Position numbers and translations under genes: made by a program. Positions 1-7,609 of a DNA stretch of 8,610 nucleotides are shown here, piece after piece (the stretch's first letter is position 1; the number at the start of each line of letters is the position of its first letter). Below the pieces are notes generated by a model, which did no database searches, was not told where the DNA came from, and saw only the letters and a program-made list of their open reading frames with translations. This DNA comes from Flavobacteriaceae bacterium (GTDB lineage: Bacteria; Bacteroidota; Bacteroidia; Flavobacteriales; Flavobacteriaceae), in assembly GCA_029253805.1 (NCBI GenBank), contig JAQWYU010000052.1, positions 1-8,610 of the forward strand, read 5' to 3'.

Positions 1-2
1 AT

Positions 3-386
3 ATGGCAAAGTCAAGTACTAAAAAACGTAAAGTTATCGTAGAATCTACGGGGGAAGCACACATAACTGCTTCTTTTAATAACATTATTATCTCATTAAC
101 CAACAAAAAAGGCGATGTAATCTCATGGTCATCAGCTGGAAAAATGGGTTTTAGAGGTTCTAAAAAGAATACACCCTATGCCGCTCAATTGGCAGCAGAA
201 GACGCTTCTGGCCCAGCTAGAGAAGCTGGTCTTAAGAAAGTTAAAGTGTATGTCAAAGGCCCTGGTAATGGAAGAGAATCAGCAATACGATCTTTACATA
301 ACAGCGGAATTGAAGTTACTGAAATTATCGATGTTACTCCAACTCCACACAATGGATGTAGACCTCCCAAAAGAAGAAGAGTTTAA
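3..386 (+). CDS. rpsK: 30S ribosomal protein S11
   Basis: S11 (uS11) of the small-subunit platform, which contacts 16S rRNA near the E site and the mRNA exit. The 127-residue product is full length for a bacterial S11. The conserved blocks are visible: the basic N-terminus, [15 protein letters not shown] at about 41-55, [13 protein letters not shown] at about 86-98, and the near-invariant tail [13 protein letters not shown]. The Asn-Gly at 117-118 corresponds to the site that carries isoaspartate in E. coli S11. The ATG is two bases from the window edge, so its leader and the expected upstream neighbour (usually rpsM) are not visible. It is followed 86 bases later by rpsD, in the usual alpha-operon order, and must be transcribed from outside the window. 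Nothing is odd about it. Confidence 0.98.
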   Translation: MAKSSTKKRKVIVESTGEAHITASFNNIIISLTNKKGDVISWSSAGKMGFRGSKKNTPYAAQLAAEDASGPAREAGLKKVKVYVKGPGNGRESAIRSLHNSGIEVTEIIDVTPTPHNGCRPPKRRRV

Positions 387-412
387 TTTTAATAGTATAA
401 ACGAGAGATTAA

Positions 413-453
413 TGATTGTCGAAGGATAAGTTTAAGACCTTAATTCACAATCA
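413..453 (+). promoter_or_regulatory. Imperfect hairpin in the rpsK-rpsD gap, candidate S4 leader structure
   Basis: TGATTGT at 413-419 is perfectly complementary to ACAATCA at 447-453. Inside it AAGG (422-425) pairs with CCTT (438-441) across a small asymmetric internal loop, leaving a 12-base apical loop. The structure ends 19 bases before the rpsD ATG and has no T-tract, so it does not look like a terminator. S4 is a known autogenous repressor of its own mRNA in E. coli and B. subtilis, so a structure here could be an S4 target. That role is inference, and in AT-rich DNA a dyad of this size can occur by chance. Confidence 0.35.
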
Positions 454-472
454 CTTTCAAAAACAAAACAAA

Positions 473-1078
473 ATGGCAAGATATACTGGTCCTAAAACAA
501 AAATCGCCCGTAAGTTTGGCGTAGCTATCTTTGGAGAAGATAAATCTTTTGAAAAAAGAAATTACCCTCCAGGACAGCATGGTAACAATAGACGTCGTGG
601 TAAAAAATCTGAATATGCTATCCAGCTGATGGAAAAGCAAAAAGCTAAATATACATACGGAGTTTTAGAAAAGCAATTTAGAAACATGTTTAAAAAAGCA
701 ACTGCCTCAAAAGGGATAACCGGTGAGGTGCTTTTACAATTATGTGAATCTAGATTAGATAATGTAGTTTTCAGAATGGGCTTATCTCGCTCCAGAAGTG
801 GAGCTAGACAGTTGGTTTCTCATAGACACATTACTGTAAATGGAGGTATTGTAAATATTCCATCTTATTCTTTAAAAGCTGGTGATATTATAGCAGTCAG
901 AGAAAAGTCCAAATCCTTAGAAACAATTGAGTCTGCTTTATCAAACTCTTCCGTTGTTTATGAATGGATAACTTGGAATAATGACACTAAATCTGGGACA
1001 TATGTTTCTGTTCCAGCTAGAATTCAAATCCCAGAAAACATTAACGAACAATTTATAGTCGAATTATATTCTAAATAA
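473..1078 (+). CDS. rpsD: 30S ribosomal protein S4
   Basis: S4 (uS4), a primary 16S rRNA-binding assembly protein and part of the mRNA entry tunnel; in some bacteria also a translational repressor of its own operon. The product is 201 residues, about the usual S4 length. The N-terminal domain starts [16 protein letters not shown] and has the YPPGQHG loop at 31-37. The S4 RNA-binding domain runs from about 92 to 155 ([27 protein letters not shown]). The end, [14 protein letters not shown], is the family C-terminus. The N-terminal zinc-binding cysteines found in some S4 proteins are absent; the only Cys is at 91. The frame stays open upstream to a TTG at 416, but the ATG at 473 begins exactly at the family N-terminus, behind A-rich sequence without a Shine-Dalgarno motif. 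rpoA follows after 20 bases. Confidence 0.98.
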   Translation: MARYTGPKTKIARKFGVAIFGEDKSFEKRNYPPGQHGNNRRRGKKSEYAIQLMEKQKAKYTYGVLEKQFRNMFKKATASKGITGEVLLQLCESRLDNVVFRMGLSRSRSGARQLVSHRHITVNGGIVNIPSYSLKAGDIIAVREKSKSLETIESALSNSSVVYEWITWNNDTKSGTYVSVPARIQIPENINEQFIVELYSK

Positions 1079-1098
1079 TAACTGATACAATAAGCAAT

Positions 1099-2091
1099 AT
1101 GGCAATTTTAAATTTTCAGAAGCCCGATAAGGTAATCATGATTGATTCAACTGATTTCCAAGGTAAGTTTGAGTTCAGACCTTTAGAGCCCGGGTACGGA
1201 CTAACTGTAGGTAATGCTTTAAGACGAGTCTTACTTTCTTCACTTGAAGGATTTGCAATTACTTCAGTTAAAATAGAAGGAGTTGAGCATGAGTTTTCTA
1301 CCATCCCTGGAGTTGTAGAAGACGTTACAGAAATTATTCTTAATTTAAAACAAGTTCGTTTCAAAAGGCAAATTGAAGAAGTTGATAACGAATCAGTTTC
1401 AATTTCTATTTCTGGGCAGGATAAACTAACTGCTGGTGATCTTCAGAAATTTATTTCAGGATTTCAAGTTTTAAACTCGGATTTAGTTATCTGTAATCTT
1501 GACCCTAAAGTTTCTATTAACATGGAACTAACTCTAGAAAAAGGTCGTGGTTATGTCCCTGCCGAAGAAAACAAGAAAGTATCAGTAGTAGTTGGTACAA
1601 TTTTTACGGATTCTATCTACACCCCGATCAAAAATGTAAAATATAGTGTTGAGAATTTTCGTGTAGAGCAAAAAACTGATTATGAAAAATTAATTTTCGA
1701 AATTCAAACAGACGGCTCTATAACGCCTCAAGATGCTTTAACTCAAGCAGCCAAGATATTAATACACCATTTCATGTTATTCTCCGACGAGCGTATTACG
1801 TTAGAAGCTGACGAGATTGCTCAAACAGAGACATATGACGAGGAATCACTTCACATGCGACAACTTCTAAAAACTAAATTAATTGATATGGACCTATCAG
1901 TTCGTGCCCTTAATTGCTTAAAAGCTGCAGAAGTAGATACTTTAGGAGATTTAGTATCGTTTAATAAGAATGACCTTATGAAGTTTAGAAACTTTGGTAA
2001 GAAATCATTAACTGAGTTAGAAGAGCTGGTTAATGTTAAAGGACTTAGCTTCGGAATGGATCTTAGTAAGTACAAACTAGATAAAGATTAA
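1099..2091 (+). CDS. rpoA: DNA-directed RNA polymerase subunit alpha
   Basis: The alpha subunit dimerises to nucleate RNA polymerase assembly, and its C-terminal domain contacts UP elements and activators. At 330 residues it is full length. The N-terminal domain (about 1-235) shows the dimerisation block [23 protein letters not shown] around 26-48, [13 protein letters not shown] at about 146-158 and [14 protein letters not shown] at about 178-191. A linker of about 25 residues leads to the C-terminal domain (about 256-320). That domain has [10 protein letters not shown] at 266-275, where Arg269 matches the DNA-contacting Arg265 of E. coli, and the [12 protein letters not shown] helix-hairpin-helix at 299-310. 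The sequence closely resembles flavobacterial RpoA. The start ATG is preceded by A-rich sequence with no Shine-Dalgarno motif. It sits between rpsD and rplQ as in most bacteria. Confidence 0.99.
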   Translation: MAILNFQKPDKVIMIDSTDFQGKFEFRPLEPGYGLTVGNALRRVLLSSLEGFAITSVKIEGVEHEFSTIPGVVEDVTEIILNLKQVRFKRQIEEVDNESVSISISGQDKLTAGDLQKFISGFQVLNSDLVICNLDPKVSINMELTLEKGRGYVPAEENKKVSVVVGTIFTDSIYTPIKNVKYSVENFRVEQKTDYEKLIFEIQTDGSITPQDALTQAAKILIHHFMLFSDERITLEADEIAQTETYDEESLHMRQLLKTKLIDMDLSVRALNCLKAAEVDTLGDLVSFNKNDLMKFRNFGKKSLTELEELVNVKGLSFGMDLSKYKLDKD

Positions 2092-2103
2092 TTACTTTAT
2101 AAT

Positions 2104-2130
2104 TTGCTCCTCCTAATAGAGTTGAAGCAA
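2104..2130 (+). promoter_or_regulatory. Imperfect hairpin in the rpoA-rplQ gap
   Basis: TTGCT at 2104-2108 pairs with AGCAA at 2126-2130. Within it CTC (2110-2112) can pair with GAG (2119-2121) around a six-base loop. The structure ends 23 bases before the rplQ ATG and has no following T-tract. Its placement parallels the hairpin before rpsD. A control role is inference only, and the stems are short. Confidence 0.25.
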
Positions 2131-2148
2131 GATAAGGTTTAAAAGAAA

Positions 2149-2157
2149 ATGTCATGA
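2149..2157 (+). other. Two-codon upstream ORF (Met-Ser-stop) overlapping the rplQ start
   Basis: ATG TCA TGA at 2149-2157 places a stop codon over the rplQ start: the TGA overlaps the ATG at 2154 as ATGA. A ribosome that starts at the first ATG would stop on the real start codon and could re-initiate. The pattern is read directly from the sequence. Whether the first ATG is used is unknown. Confidence 0.3.
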
Positions 2158-2627
2158 GACACGGAAAAAAAATAAATCACTTAGGTAGAAAAACTGCCCA
2201 CAGAAAGTCAATGTTAGCCAATATGGCTTGCTCTTTGATAGAACATAAACGTATTAACACTACTGTGGCCAAAGCAAAAGCTTTAAAGCAATTTATTGAA
2301 CCTTTAATCACCAAAGCAAAAGACGACTCAACTCACCATAGGCGCTTAGTATTTGCTCGTTTAAGACAGAAAGAAGCTGTTTCCGAATTGTTTGGTGAAG
2401 TTGCTACTAAAATTGCTGACCGCCCTGGTGGTTACACAAGAATTATCAAGCTAGGAAATCGTCTTGGAGATAATGCTGATATGGCTATGATTGAGTTAGT
2501 AGACTACAATGAAATTTATAATTTTGACAAGCAACCTAAGAAAAAGACAACTCGAAGAAGTAGAAAAAGAAGTGCTACGAAACCTGTCACTGTTGCAGCA
2601 GAGAACGCATCAACTGAAGAAGAATAA
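2154..2627 (+). CDS. rplQ: 50S ribosomal protein L17
   Basis: L17 (bL17), a large-subunit protein near the polypeptide exit tunnel. The 157-residue product begins with the diagnostic [18 protein letters not shown] block. It continues with [20 protein letters not shown] (about 23-42) and ends its conserved core with [26 protein letters not shown] (about 90-115). Residues from about 127 on form a tail that is first strongly basic ([11 protein letters not shown]) and then acidic (ending STEEE). This makes it longer than the roughly 120-residue L17 of E. coli, and such tails are usual in Bacteroidota. It is the last gene of the ribosomal protein operon, followed by a terminator. The ATG at 2154 fits the family start; a second ATG five bases upstream opens only a two-codon frame. 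Confidence 0.98.
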   Translation: MRHGKKINHLGRKTAHRKSMLANMACSLIEHKRINTTVAKAKALKQFIEPLITKAKDDSTHHRRLVFARLRQKEAVSELFGEVATKIADRPGGYTRIIKLGNRLGDNADMAMIELVDYNEIYNFDKQPKKKTTRRSRKRSATKPVTVAAENASTEEE

Positions 2628-2653
2628 TAAATGTTAATAATCATTGATATATT

Positions 2654-2686
2654 AAGGGTAAACTTTTTTAGTTTATCCTTTTTTTT
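2654..2686 (+). terminator. Rho-independent terminator of the ribosomal protein operon
   Basis: GGGTAAAC (2656-2663) pairs with GTTTATCC (2671-2678) through eight pairs including one G-U. The loop is seven bases (TTTTTTA), and the hairpin is followed by eight T residues at 2679-2686. The flanking AA and TT can extend the stem by two pairs. It starts 26 bases after the rplQ stop and is the clearest intrinsic terminator in the window, separating the operon from carA. Confidence 0.85.
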
Positions 2687-2689
2687 GTG

Positions 2690-2697
2690 CAATTTTG
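2690..2697 (+). promoter_or_regulatory. Candidate -7 element for carA
   Basis: CAATTTTG matches the Bacteroidota -7 consensus TAnnTTTG at five of six defined positions and ends 27 bases before the carA ATG. I see no TTG at the expected -33 position; that position falls inside the terminator hairpin of the preceding operon. Support comes mainly from the similar elements before eno, gltA and the last gene. Confidence 0.4.
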
Positions 2698-2724
2698 TTT
2701 AACTCCTTTTACAAGCTAATTACG

Positions 2725-3837
2725 ATGAAATACAATACACGAAAGAAAGCGGTTTTAATTTTAGCTGATGGTACTATTTTCCACGGAAAAGCAATCGGAA
2801 GTGACGGAACAGCCTTTGGAGAAGTTTGTTTCAACACTGGAATGACTGGATATCAAGAGATCTTTACTGACCCCTCCTATTATGGTCAATTGATGGTCAC
2901 TACGAATCCTCATATTGGAAATTACGGAGTTAATTTGAGTGAGATGGAATCAAGCTCAATCAAAATTAATGGACTTATTTGCAAAAACTTTAGTTACAAT
3001 TATTCTAGAGTTGATGCACAAGGCTCGCTTGAAGACTTTTTTATTACTCATAATTTATTTGCTATCTCTGACGTTGACACTCGAGCCTTAGTTGGTTACA
3101 TAAGAGATAACGGAGCGATGAACGCTGTTATATCGACTAACGTAAACGACATCGAGAGTCTCAAGAAACAGCTTTCAGAGATCCCTCAAATGGAAGGTCT
3201 TGAATTGGCTTCAAAAGTTTCAACAAATGAGCCTTATTTTTATGGAGACGAAAATGCAACTTACAAAGTTGCGGCACTTGATATAGGAATTAAAAAAAAC
3301 ATTCTTAGAAATTTTTCAGAAAGAGATGTCTTTGTTAAGGTTTTTCCATATAATTCGACTTTTGAAGAATTGAGTGCTTGGAATCCTGACGGCTACTTTT
3401 TATCTAACGGGCCAGGGGATCCAGAACCACTTCTTGAAGCTCAATTACTTGCTAAAACTATAATCGAGAATAATCTTCCTCTTTTCGGAATATGTTTAGG
3501 ACATCAAGTTATTGCTCTAGCAAATGGTATATCTACATACAAAATGCACAATGGACATAGAGGTATAAACCATCCTGTTAAGAATCTTCTCACAGGGAAA
3601 GGCGAAATCACTTCTCAAAATCACGGATTTGCCATAAATAGAAAAGAAGCTGAATCACATGTTGATGTGGAAATTACACATATGCATTTAAATGATAATA
3701 CTGTGGCTGGTATTGCTATGAAGAGTAAAAATTGTTTCTCTGTTCAATTTCACCCTGAAGCTAGCCCAGGCCCCCATGATTCGTCTTATTTGTTTGATCA
3801 GTTTGTTGATAGGTTTAAAAAAATATCGTTACAATAG
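2725..3837 (+). CDS. carA: Carbamoyl phosphate synthetase small (glutaminase) subunit
   Basis: CarA hydrolyses glutamine and passes ammonia to CarB, which makes carbamoyl phosphate for arginine and pyrimidine synthesis in the cytosol. From the ATG at 2725 the product is 370 residues, the normal size. The CPSase small-subunit N-domain covers about 8-150 (LILADGTIFHGKAIG, FNTGMTGYQEIFTDPSY). The class I glutamine amidotransferase domain covers about 181-365: SNGPGDPE at 227-234, nucleophile Cys257 in GICLGHQ, and His343 and Glu345 in FHPEASPGPHD, so the triad is complete. The frame is open back to a TTG at 2695, but homologues begin at MKYNTRKKAVLILADG and the added residues resemble no CarA. 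carB is not next to it: eno follows after 146 bases. A -7-like element just downstream of the ribosomal terminator suggests its own promoter. Confidence 0.96.
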   Translation: MKYNTRKKAVLILADGTIFHGKAIGSDGTAFGEVCFNTGMTGYQEIFTDPSYYGQLMVTTNPHIGNYGVNLSEMESSSIKINGLICKNFSYNYSRVDAQGSLEDFFITHNLFAISDVDTRALVGYIRDNGAMNAVISTNVNDIESLKKQLSEIPQMEGLELASKVSTNEPYFYGDENATYKVAALDIGIKKNILRNFSERDVFVKVFPYNSTFEELSAWNPDGYFLSNGPGDPEPLLEAQLLAKTIIENNLPLFGICLGHQVIALANGISTYKMHNGHRGINHPVKNLLTGKGEITSQNHGFAINRKEAESHVDVEITHMHLNDNTVAGIAMKSKNCFSVQFHPEASPGPHDSSYLFDQFVDRFKKISLQ

Positions 3838-3840
3838 TTG

Positions 3841-3904
3841 TAGCTTTAATAGCTAATCAAGTTGCTTTTTTGTTATGACTATAACGTTTTAGCAAATAAT
3901 TGCT
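3841..3904 (+). repeat. Overlapping inverted repeats in the carA-eno gap
   Basis: Several short dyads share arms. TAGC (3841-3844) pairs with GCTA (3852-3855). AGC-AA (3851-3856, one bulged T) pairs with TTGCT (3862-3866), which is followed by a T run to 3871 and could act as a weak carA terminator. TTGCT (3862-3866) can instead pair with AGCAA (3891-3895), enclosing a perfect GTTAT/ATAAC stem (3872-3876 with 3881-3885) on a GACT loop. AGCAA can also pair with TTGCT at 3900-3904. These pairings are partly mutually exclusive. The region lies upstream of the eno -7 element, so it probably belongs to the carA transcript end or an operator rather than the eno leader. Confidence 0.4.
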
Positions 3905-3945
3905 GTAATATTTTTCTAAGATCAAATTAAAAAAAATCAATTTTG

Positions 3946-3953
3946 TAAATTTG
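3946..3953 (+). promoter_or_regulatory. -7 promoter element for eno
   Basis: TAAATTTG is a full match to the TAnnTTTG -7 consensus of the Bacteroidota primary sigma factor. It ends 30 bases before the eno ATG, which implies a leader of roughly 20-25 bases. There is no TTG at the expected -33 spacing; the upstream DNA is A/T-rich, with an A run at 3929-3936. Confidence 0.6.
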
Positions 3954-3980
3954 AAGATTGGTTAATAAATTAAATAATAG

Positions 3981-5276
<1,296 letters not shown>

Positions 5277-5337
5277 CCTTTTAAAATAAATACAATAGGA
5301 GTTTCTCTGTAAGCTTTTTCTGTAAACGTTTTTTTTG

Positions 5338-5345
5338 TAAATTCG
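5338..5345 (+). promoter_or_regulatory. Candidate -7 element for gltA
   Basis: TAAATTCG matches five of the six defined positions of TAnnTTTG and ends 24 bases before the gltA ATG, in line with the spacing at eno and carA. It follows directly on a run of eight T at 5329-5336. No TTG is seen at -33. The eno-gltA gap (5277-5369) shows no convincing terminator stem, so read-through from eno may also supply gltA. Confidence 0.4.
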
Positions 5346-5369
5346 CTGGACATTAAAAAAATTCCCAAA

Positions 5370-6671
5370 ATGTCAAAAAAAGCAATTTTAGAAATCAACG
5401 GCCAAAAATATGAATTCCCAACCTTTGTAGGGTCTGAAAATGAAGTAGCTATTGACATTAGCTCACTAAGATCGGCTACAGGGGGAATTACAACAATTGA
5501 CCCGGGTTTTAAAAATACAGGTTCTTGTGCCAGCGACATTACATTTTTAGATGGTGAAAAAGGTATTTTAAGGTACCGAGGTTATTCCATTGAAGAATTA
5601 GCGGATAAGGCTGATTTCTTAGAAGTTGCCTATTTGTTGATTTTTGGTGAATTGCCTTCTAGAGAAAAATTGGATAAATTTCATACAGACATAAAAGATG
5701 AAACCATTGTAGACGATGATATTCGTAAAATATTAGATGCGTTTCCAAAATCTGCCCATCCAATGGGCGTATTATCATCACTAACTAGTGCTCTTACAGC
5801 TTTTAATCCTAGTAATGACCAGATTAGTAATATCGACTATGAAAGGACTCGAGAGGCCTTATATAGCAATATAGTCAAAGTTTTAGGTAAAATTCCGGTA
5901 TTAGTAGCCTGGACCCTACGAAAGAAAAATGGCTTACCTCTTGATTACGGAGATAACTCATTGGGTTATGTTGAAAATATACTTAAAATGATGTTTAATA
6001 AACCAAATGAGGTTTATGTCCAAAACCAAGTTGTAGTTAATGCTTTAAATAAGCTATTAATACTACATGCGGATCATGAACAAAACTGTTCTACATCTAC
6101 AGTTAGAATTGTCGGTTCGTCTCATGCAGGCTTATTCGCTTCAATATCCGCTGGAATTTCTGCATTGTGGGGACCTCTCCACGGAGGAGCTAACCAAGCA
6201 GTCCTAGAAATGTTGGAAGCTATCAAAGATGATGGCGGTGATACAAAAAAATATATGGGTAAAGCGAAGGATAAAAGCGACCCTTTTCGTCTAATGGGCT
6301 TTGGTCATAGAGTTTACAAAAACTTTGATCCACGCGCCAAGATTATAAAACTAGCAGCCGATGAGGTTCTTAAGGATTTAGGAGTTGAAGATCCTATTTT
6401 AGAAATTGCTAAAGGGTTAGAAAGTGAAGCATTAACAGATTCATATTTTGTTGATAGAAAATTATATCCTAACGTTGATTTTTATTCAGGTATCATTTAT
6501 CGTGCAATGGGTATCCCTGTTGAAATGTTCACTGTGATGTTTGCTTTAGGGCGTCTTCCAGGTTGGATAGCACAATGGAAAGAAATGCGCTTTCGTAAAG
6601 AGCCAATTGGCCGTCCAAGACAAATCTATACAGGTAGTGCCTATAGGTCTTTCAAGTCTGTTTCTAAATAA
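5370..6671 (+). CDS. gltA: Citrate synthase
   Basis: Condenses acetyl-CoA and oxaloacetate to citrate, the entry step of the TCA cycle, in the cytosol. The 433-residue product has the length of the E. coli-type citrate synthases rather than the shorter ones of about 370 residues. It has the N-terminal beta-rich domain (1-60) and the GILRYRGYSIEELA motif at 65-78. The active-site set is complete: His236 in LHADHEQNCSTSTVR, His271 in GPLHGGANQA, His313-Arg314 in GFGHRVYKNFDPRA, and Asp370 in LYPNVDFYSG. The end, GRPRQIYTGSAYRSF, is also family-typical. Allosteric NADH inhibition, known for this type in proteobacteria, cannot be judged from sequence alone. The following hydrolase gene starts 22 bases later without a clear terminator or good promoter between, so the two may be co-transcribed. 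Confidence 0.97.
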   Translation: MSKKAILEINGQKYEFPTFVGSENEVAIDISSLRSATGGITTIDPGFKNTGSCASDITFLDGEKGILRYRGYSIEELADKADFLEVAYLLIFGELPSREKLDKFHTDIKDETIVDDDIRKILDAFPKSAHPMGVLSSLTSALTAFNPSNDQISNIDYERTREALYSNIVKVLGKIPVLVAWTLRKKNGLPLDYGDNSLGYVENILKMMFNKPNEVYVQNQVVVNALNKLLILHADHEQNCSTSTVRIVGSSHAGLFASISAGISALWGPLHGGANQAVLEMLEAIKDDGGDTKKYMGKAKDKSDPFRLMGFGHRVYKNFDPRAKIIKLAADEVLKDLGVEDPILEIAKGLESEALTDSYFVDRKLYPNVDFYSGIIYRAMGIPVEMFTVMFALGRLPGWIAQWKEMRFRKEPIGRPRQIYTGSAYRSFKSVSK

Positions 6672-6693
6672 AGCACTTATAATTTAGAAATAT

Positions 6694-7608
6694 ATGTTAC
6701 CAATTCTCATAAAAAATGAGTTTTCTCGATTGAGATCTGTGCTCTTTGGAACTTCTCAAAGTATTGGCCCTATTCCTTTAGCTGAAGACTGTTATGATCC
6801 AACTAGTTTACATCACATACTTTCAGGGACTTATCCCGCTGAGGTTGATATGAACAATGAGATGTCAGCAGTTCTGGAGATTTTTAAAAAATATGAGATT
6901 CAAGTTTTTCGCCCTAGTGTAATAAAGAATTACAATCAAATATTTGCTAGGGATATTGCTTTTGTTGTTGAAAATAAATTAATTATATCCAACATTCTTC
7001 CAGAAAGAGATAAGGAAATTAATGCCTTAGAATCTCTTTTTAAATTAATTTCTAAAGAAAATAGATTTACTCTTCCAGAGGATTGTCATGTCGAAGGAGG
7101 TGACGTGATTGTTTCTGGTAATTATATTTTTATAGGGGTTTATTCGGGGCATGATTATTCAAATTATATAACAGCTAGAACTAACTTAAAAGCAGCGAAG
7201 GAAATTCAGAAATTATTCCCAAAAAAAATAGTTAAAACTTTTGAGCTACGTAAATCAAATACAAATCCCCTAGAAAATGCATTGCATTTAGATTGTTGTT
7301 TTCAGCCTTTAGGATTAGGCAAAGCTTTAATTCATTCAAATAGTTTTTTAAATCAAGTTGATTATAAATGGTTAATTGATTTTTTTGGTAGAGAGAATGT
7401 GTTTGATGCGACCAATGAAGAAATGAGTCAAATGAATTGCAATATATTTTCTATTTCAGAGAACGTTGTGATTTCTGAACAAAACTTTTCAAGACTAAAT
7501 TTATGGCTTGTTTCACATGGGTTTACAGTCGAAGAAGTACCCTATTCTGAAATATCTAAACAAGGGGGGTTATTACGTTGTTCAACCCTTCCACTAATTC
7601 GAGATTAA
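6694..7608 (+). CDS. Pentein-superfamily hydrolase, arginine deiminase/DDAH-like
   Basis: A 304-residue guanidino-modifying enzyme of the pentein (amidinotransferase/arginine deiminase) superfamily, probably cytosolic; no signal peptide or membrane segment is visible. The active-site elements appear in the expected order: FARD with Asp87, EGGD with Glu134 and Asp137, HLDCCF with His198, and nucleophile Cys296 in GGLLRCSTLPLIRD at the C-terminus. That last motif resembles the arginine deiminase CMSxPLxR end more than those of known dimethylarginine hydrolases. However, the protein is about 100 residues shorter than classical arginine deiminases and must lack their helical insertion. Likely substrates are arginine or methylated arginine, giving citrulline; sequence alone does not decide, and an amidinotransferase is also possible. 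It lies 22 bases after gltA and one base before ctlX, so it almost certainly forms an operon with ctlX. Confidence 0.8.
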   Translation: MLPILIKNEFSRLRSVLFGTSQSIGPIPLAEDCYDPTSLHHILSGTYPAEVDMNNEMSAVLEIFKKYEIQVFRPSVIKNYNQIFARDIAFVVENKLIISNILPERDKEINALESLFKLISKENRFTLPEDCHVEGGDVIVSGNYIFIGVYSGHDYSNYITARTNLKAAKEIQKLFPKKIVKTFELRKSNTNPLENALHLDCCFQPLGLGKALIHSNSFLNQVDYKWLIDFFGRENVFDATNEEMSQMNCNIFSISENVVISEQNFSRLNLWLVSHGFTVEEVPYSEISKQGGLLRCSTLPLIRD

Positions 7609-7609
7609 A

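Noticed and set aside
178..429. Open frame overlapping rpsK in another frame
   Set aside because: It is fully explained as a shadow of S11 coding sequence, and its translation resembles no known family.
416..472. Upstream TTG start for rpsD, adding 19 residues
   Set aside because: S4 proteins begin at MARYTGPK; the added residues match no family sequence and would cover the hairpin region. The ATG at 473 is used instead.
1116..2075. Minus-strand open frames over rpoA
   Set aside because: They are antisense to a highly conserved gene; no independent coding evidence.
2695..2724. Upstream TTG start for carA, adding 10 residues
   Set aside because: This TTG lies within the -7-like element, upstream of any start site it would give. 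Homologues begin at MKYNTRKKA, so the ATG at 2725 was chosen.
5307..5340. Repeated TGTAA-like units with T runs in the eno-gltA gap
   Set aside because: Only a few bases long with unequal spacing (13 and 15 bases) in AT-rich DNA; not distinguishable from chance.
6680..6687. TAATTTAG as a -7 element for the first pentein gene
   Set aside because: It ends only six bases before the ATG, so the start site would fall at or inside the start codon. Read-through from gltA is the simpler explanation.
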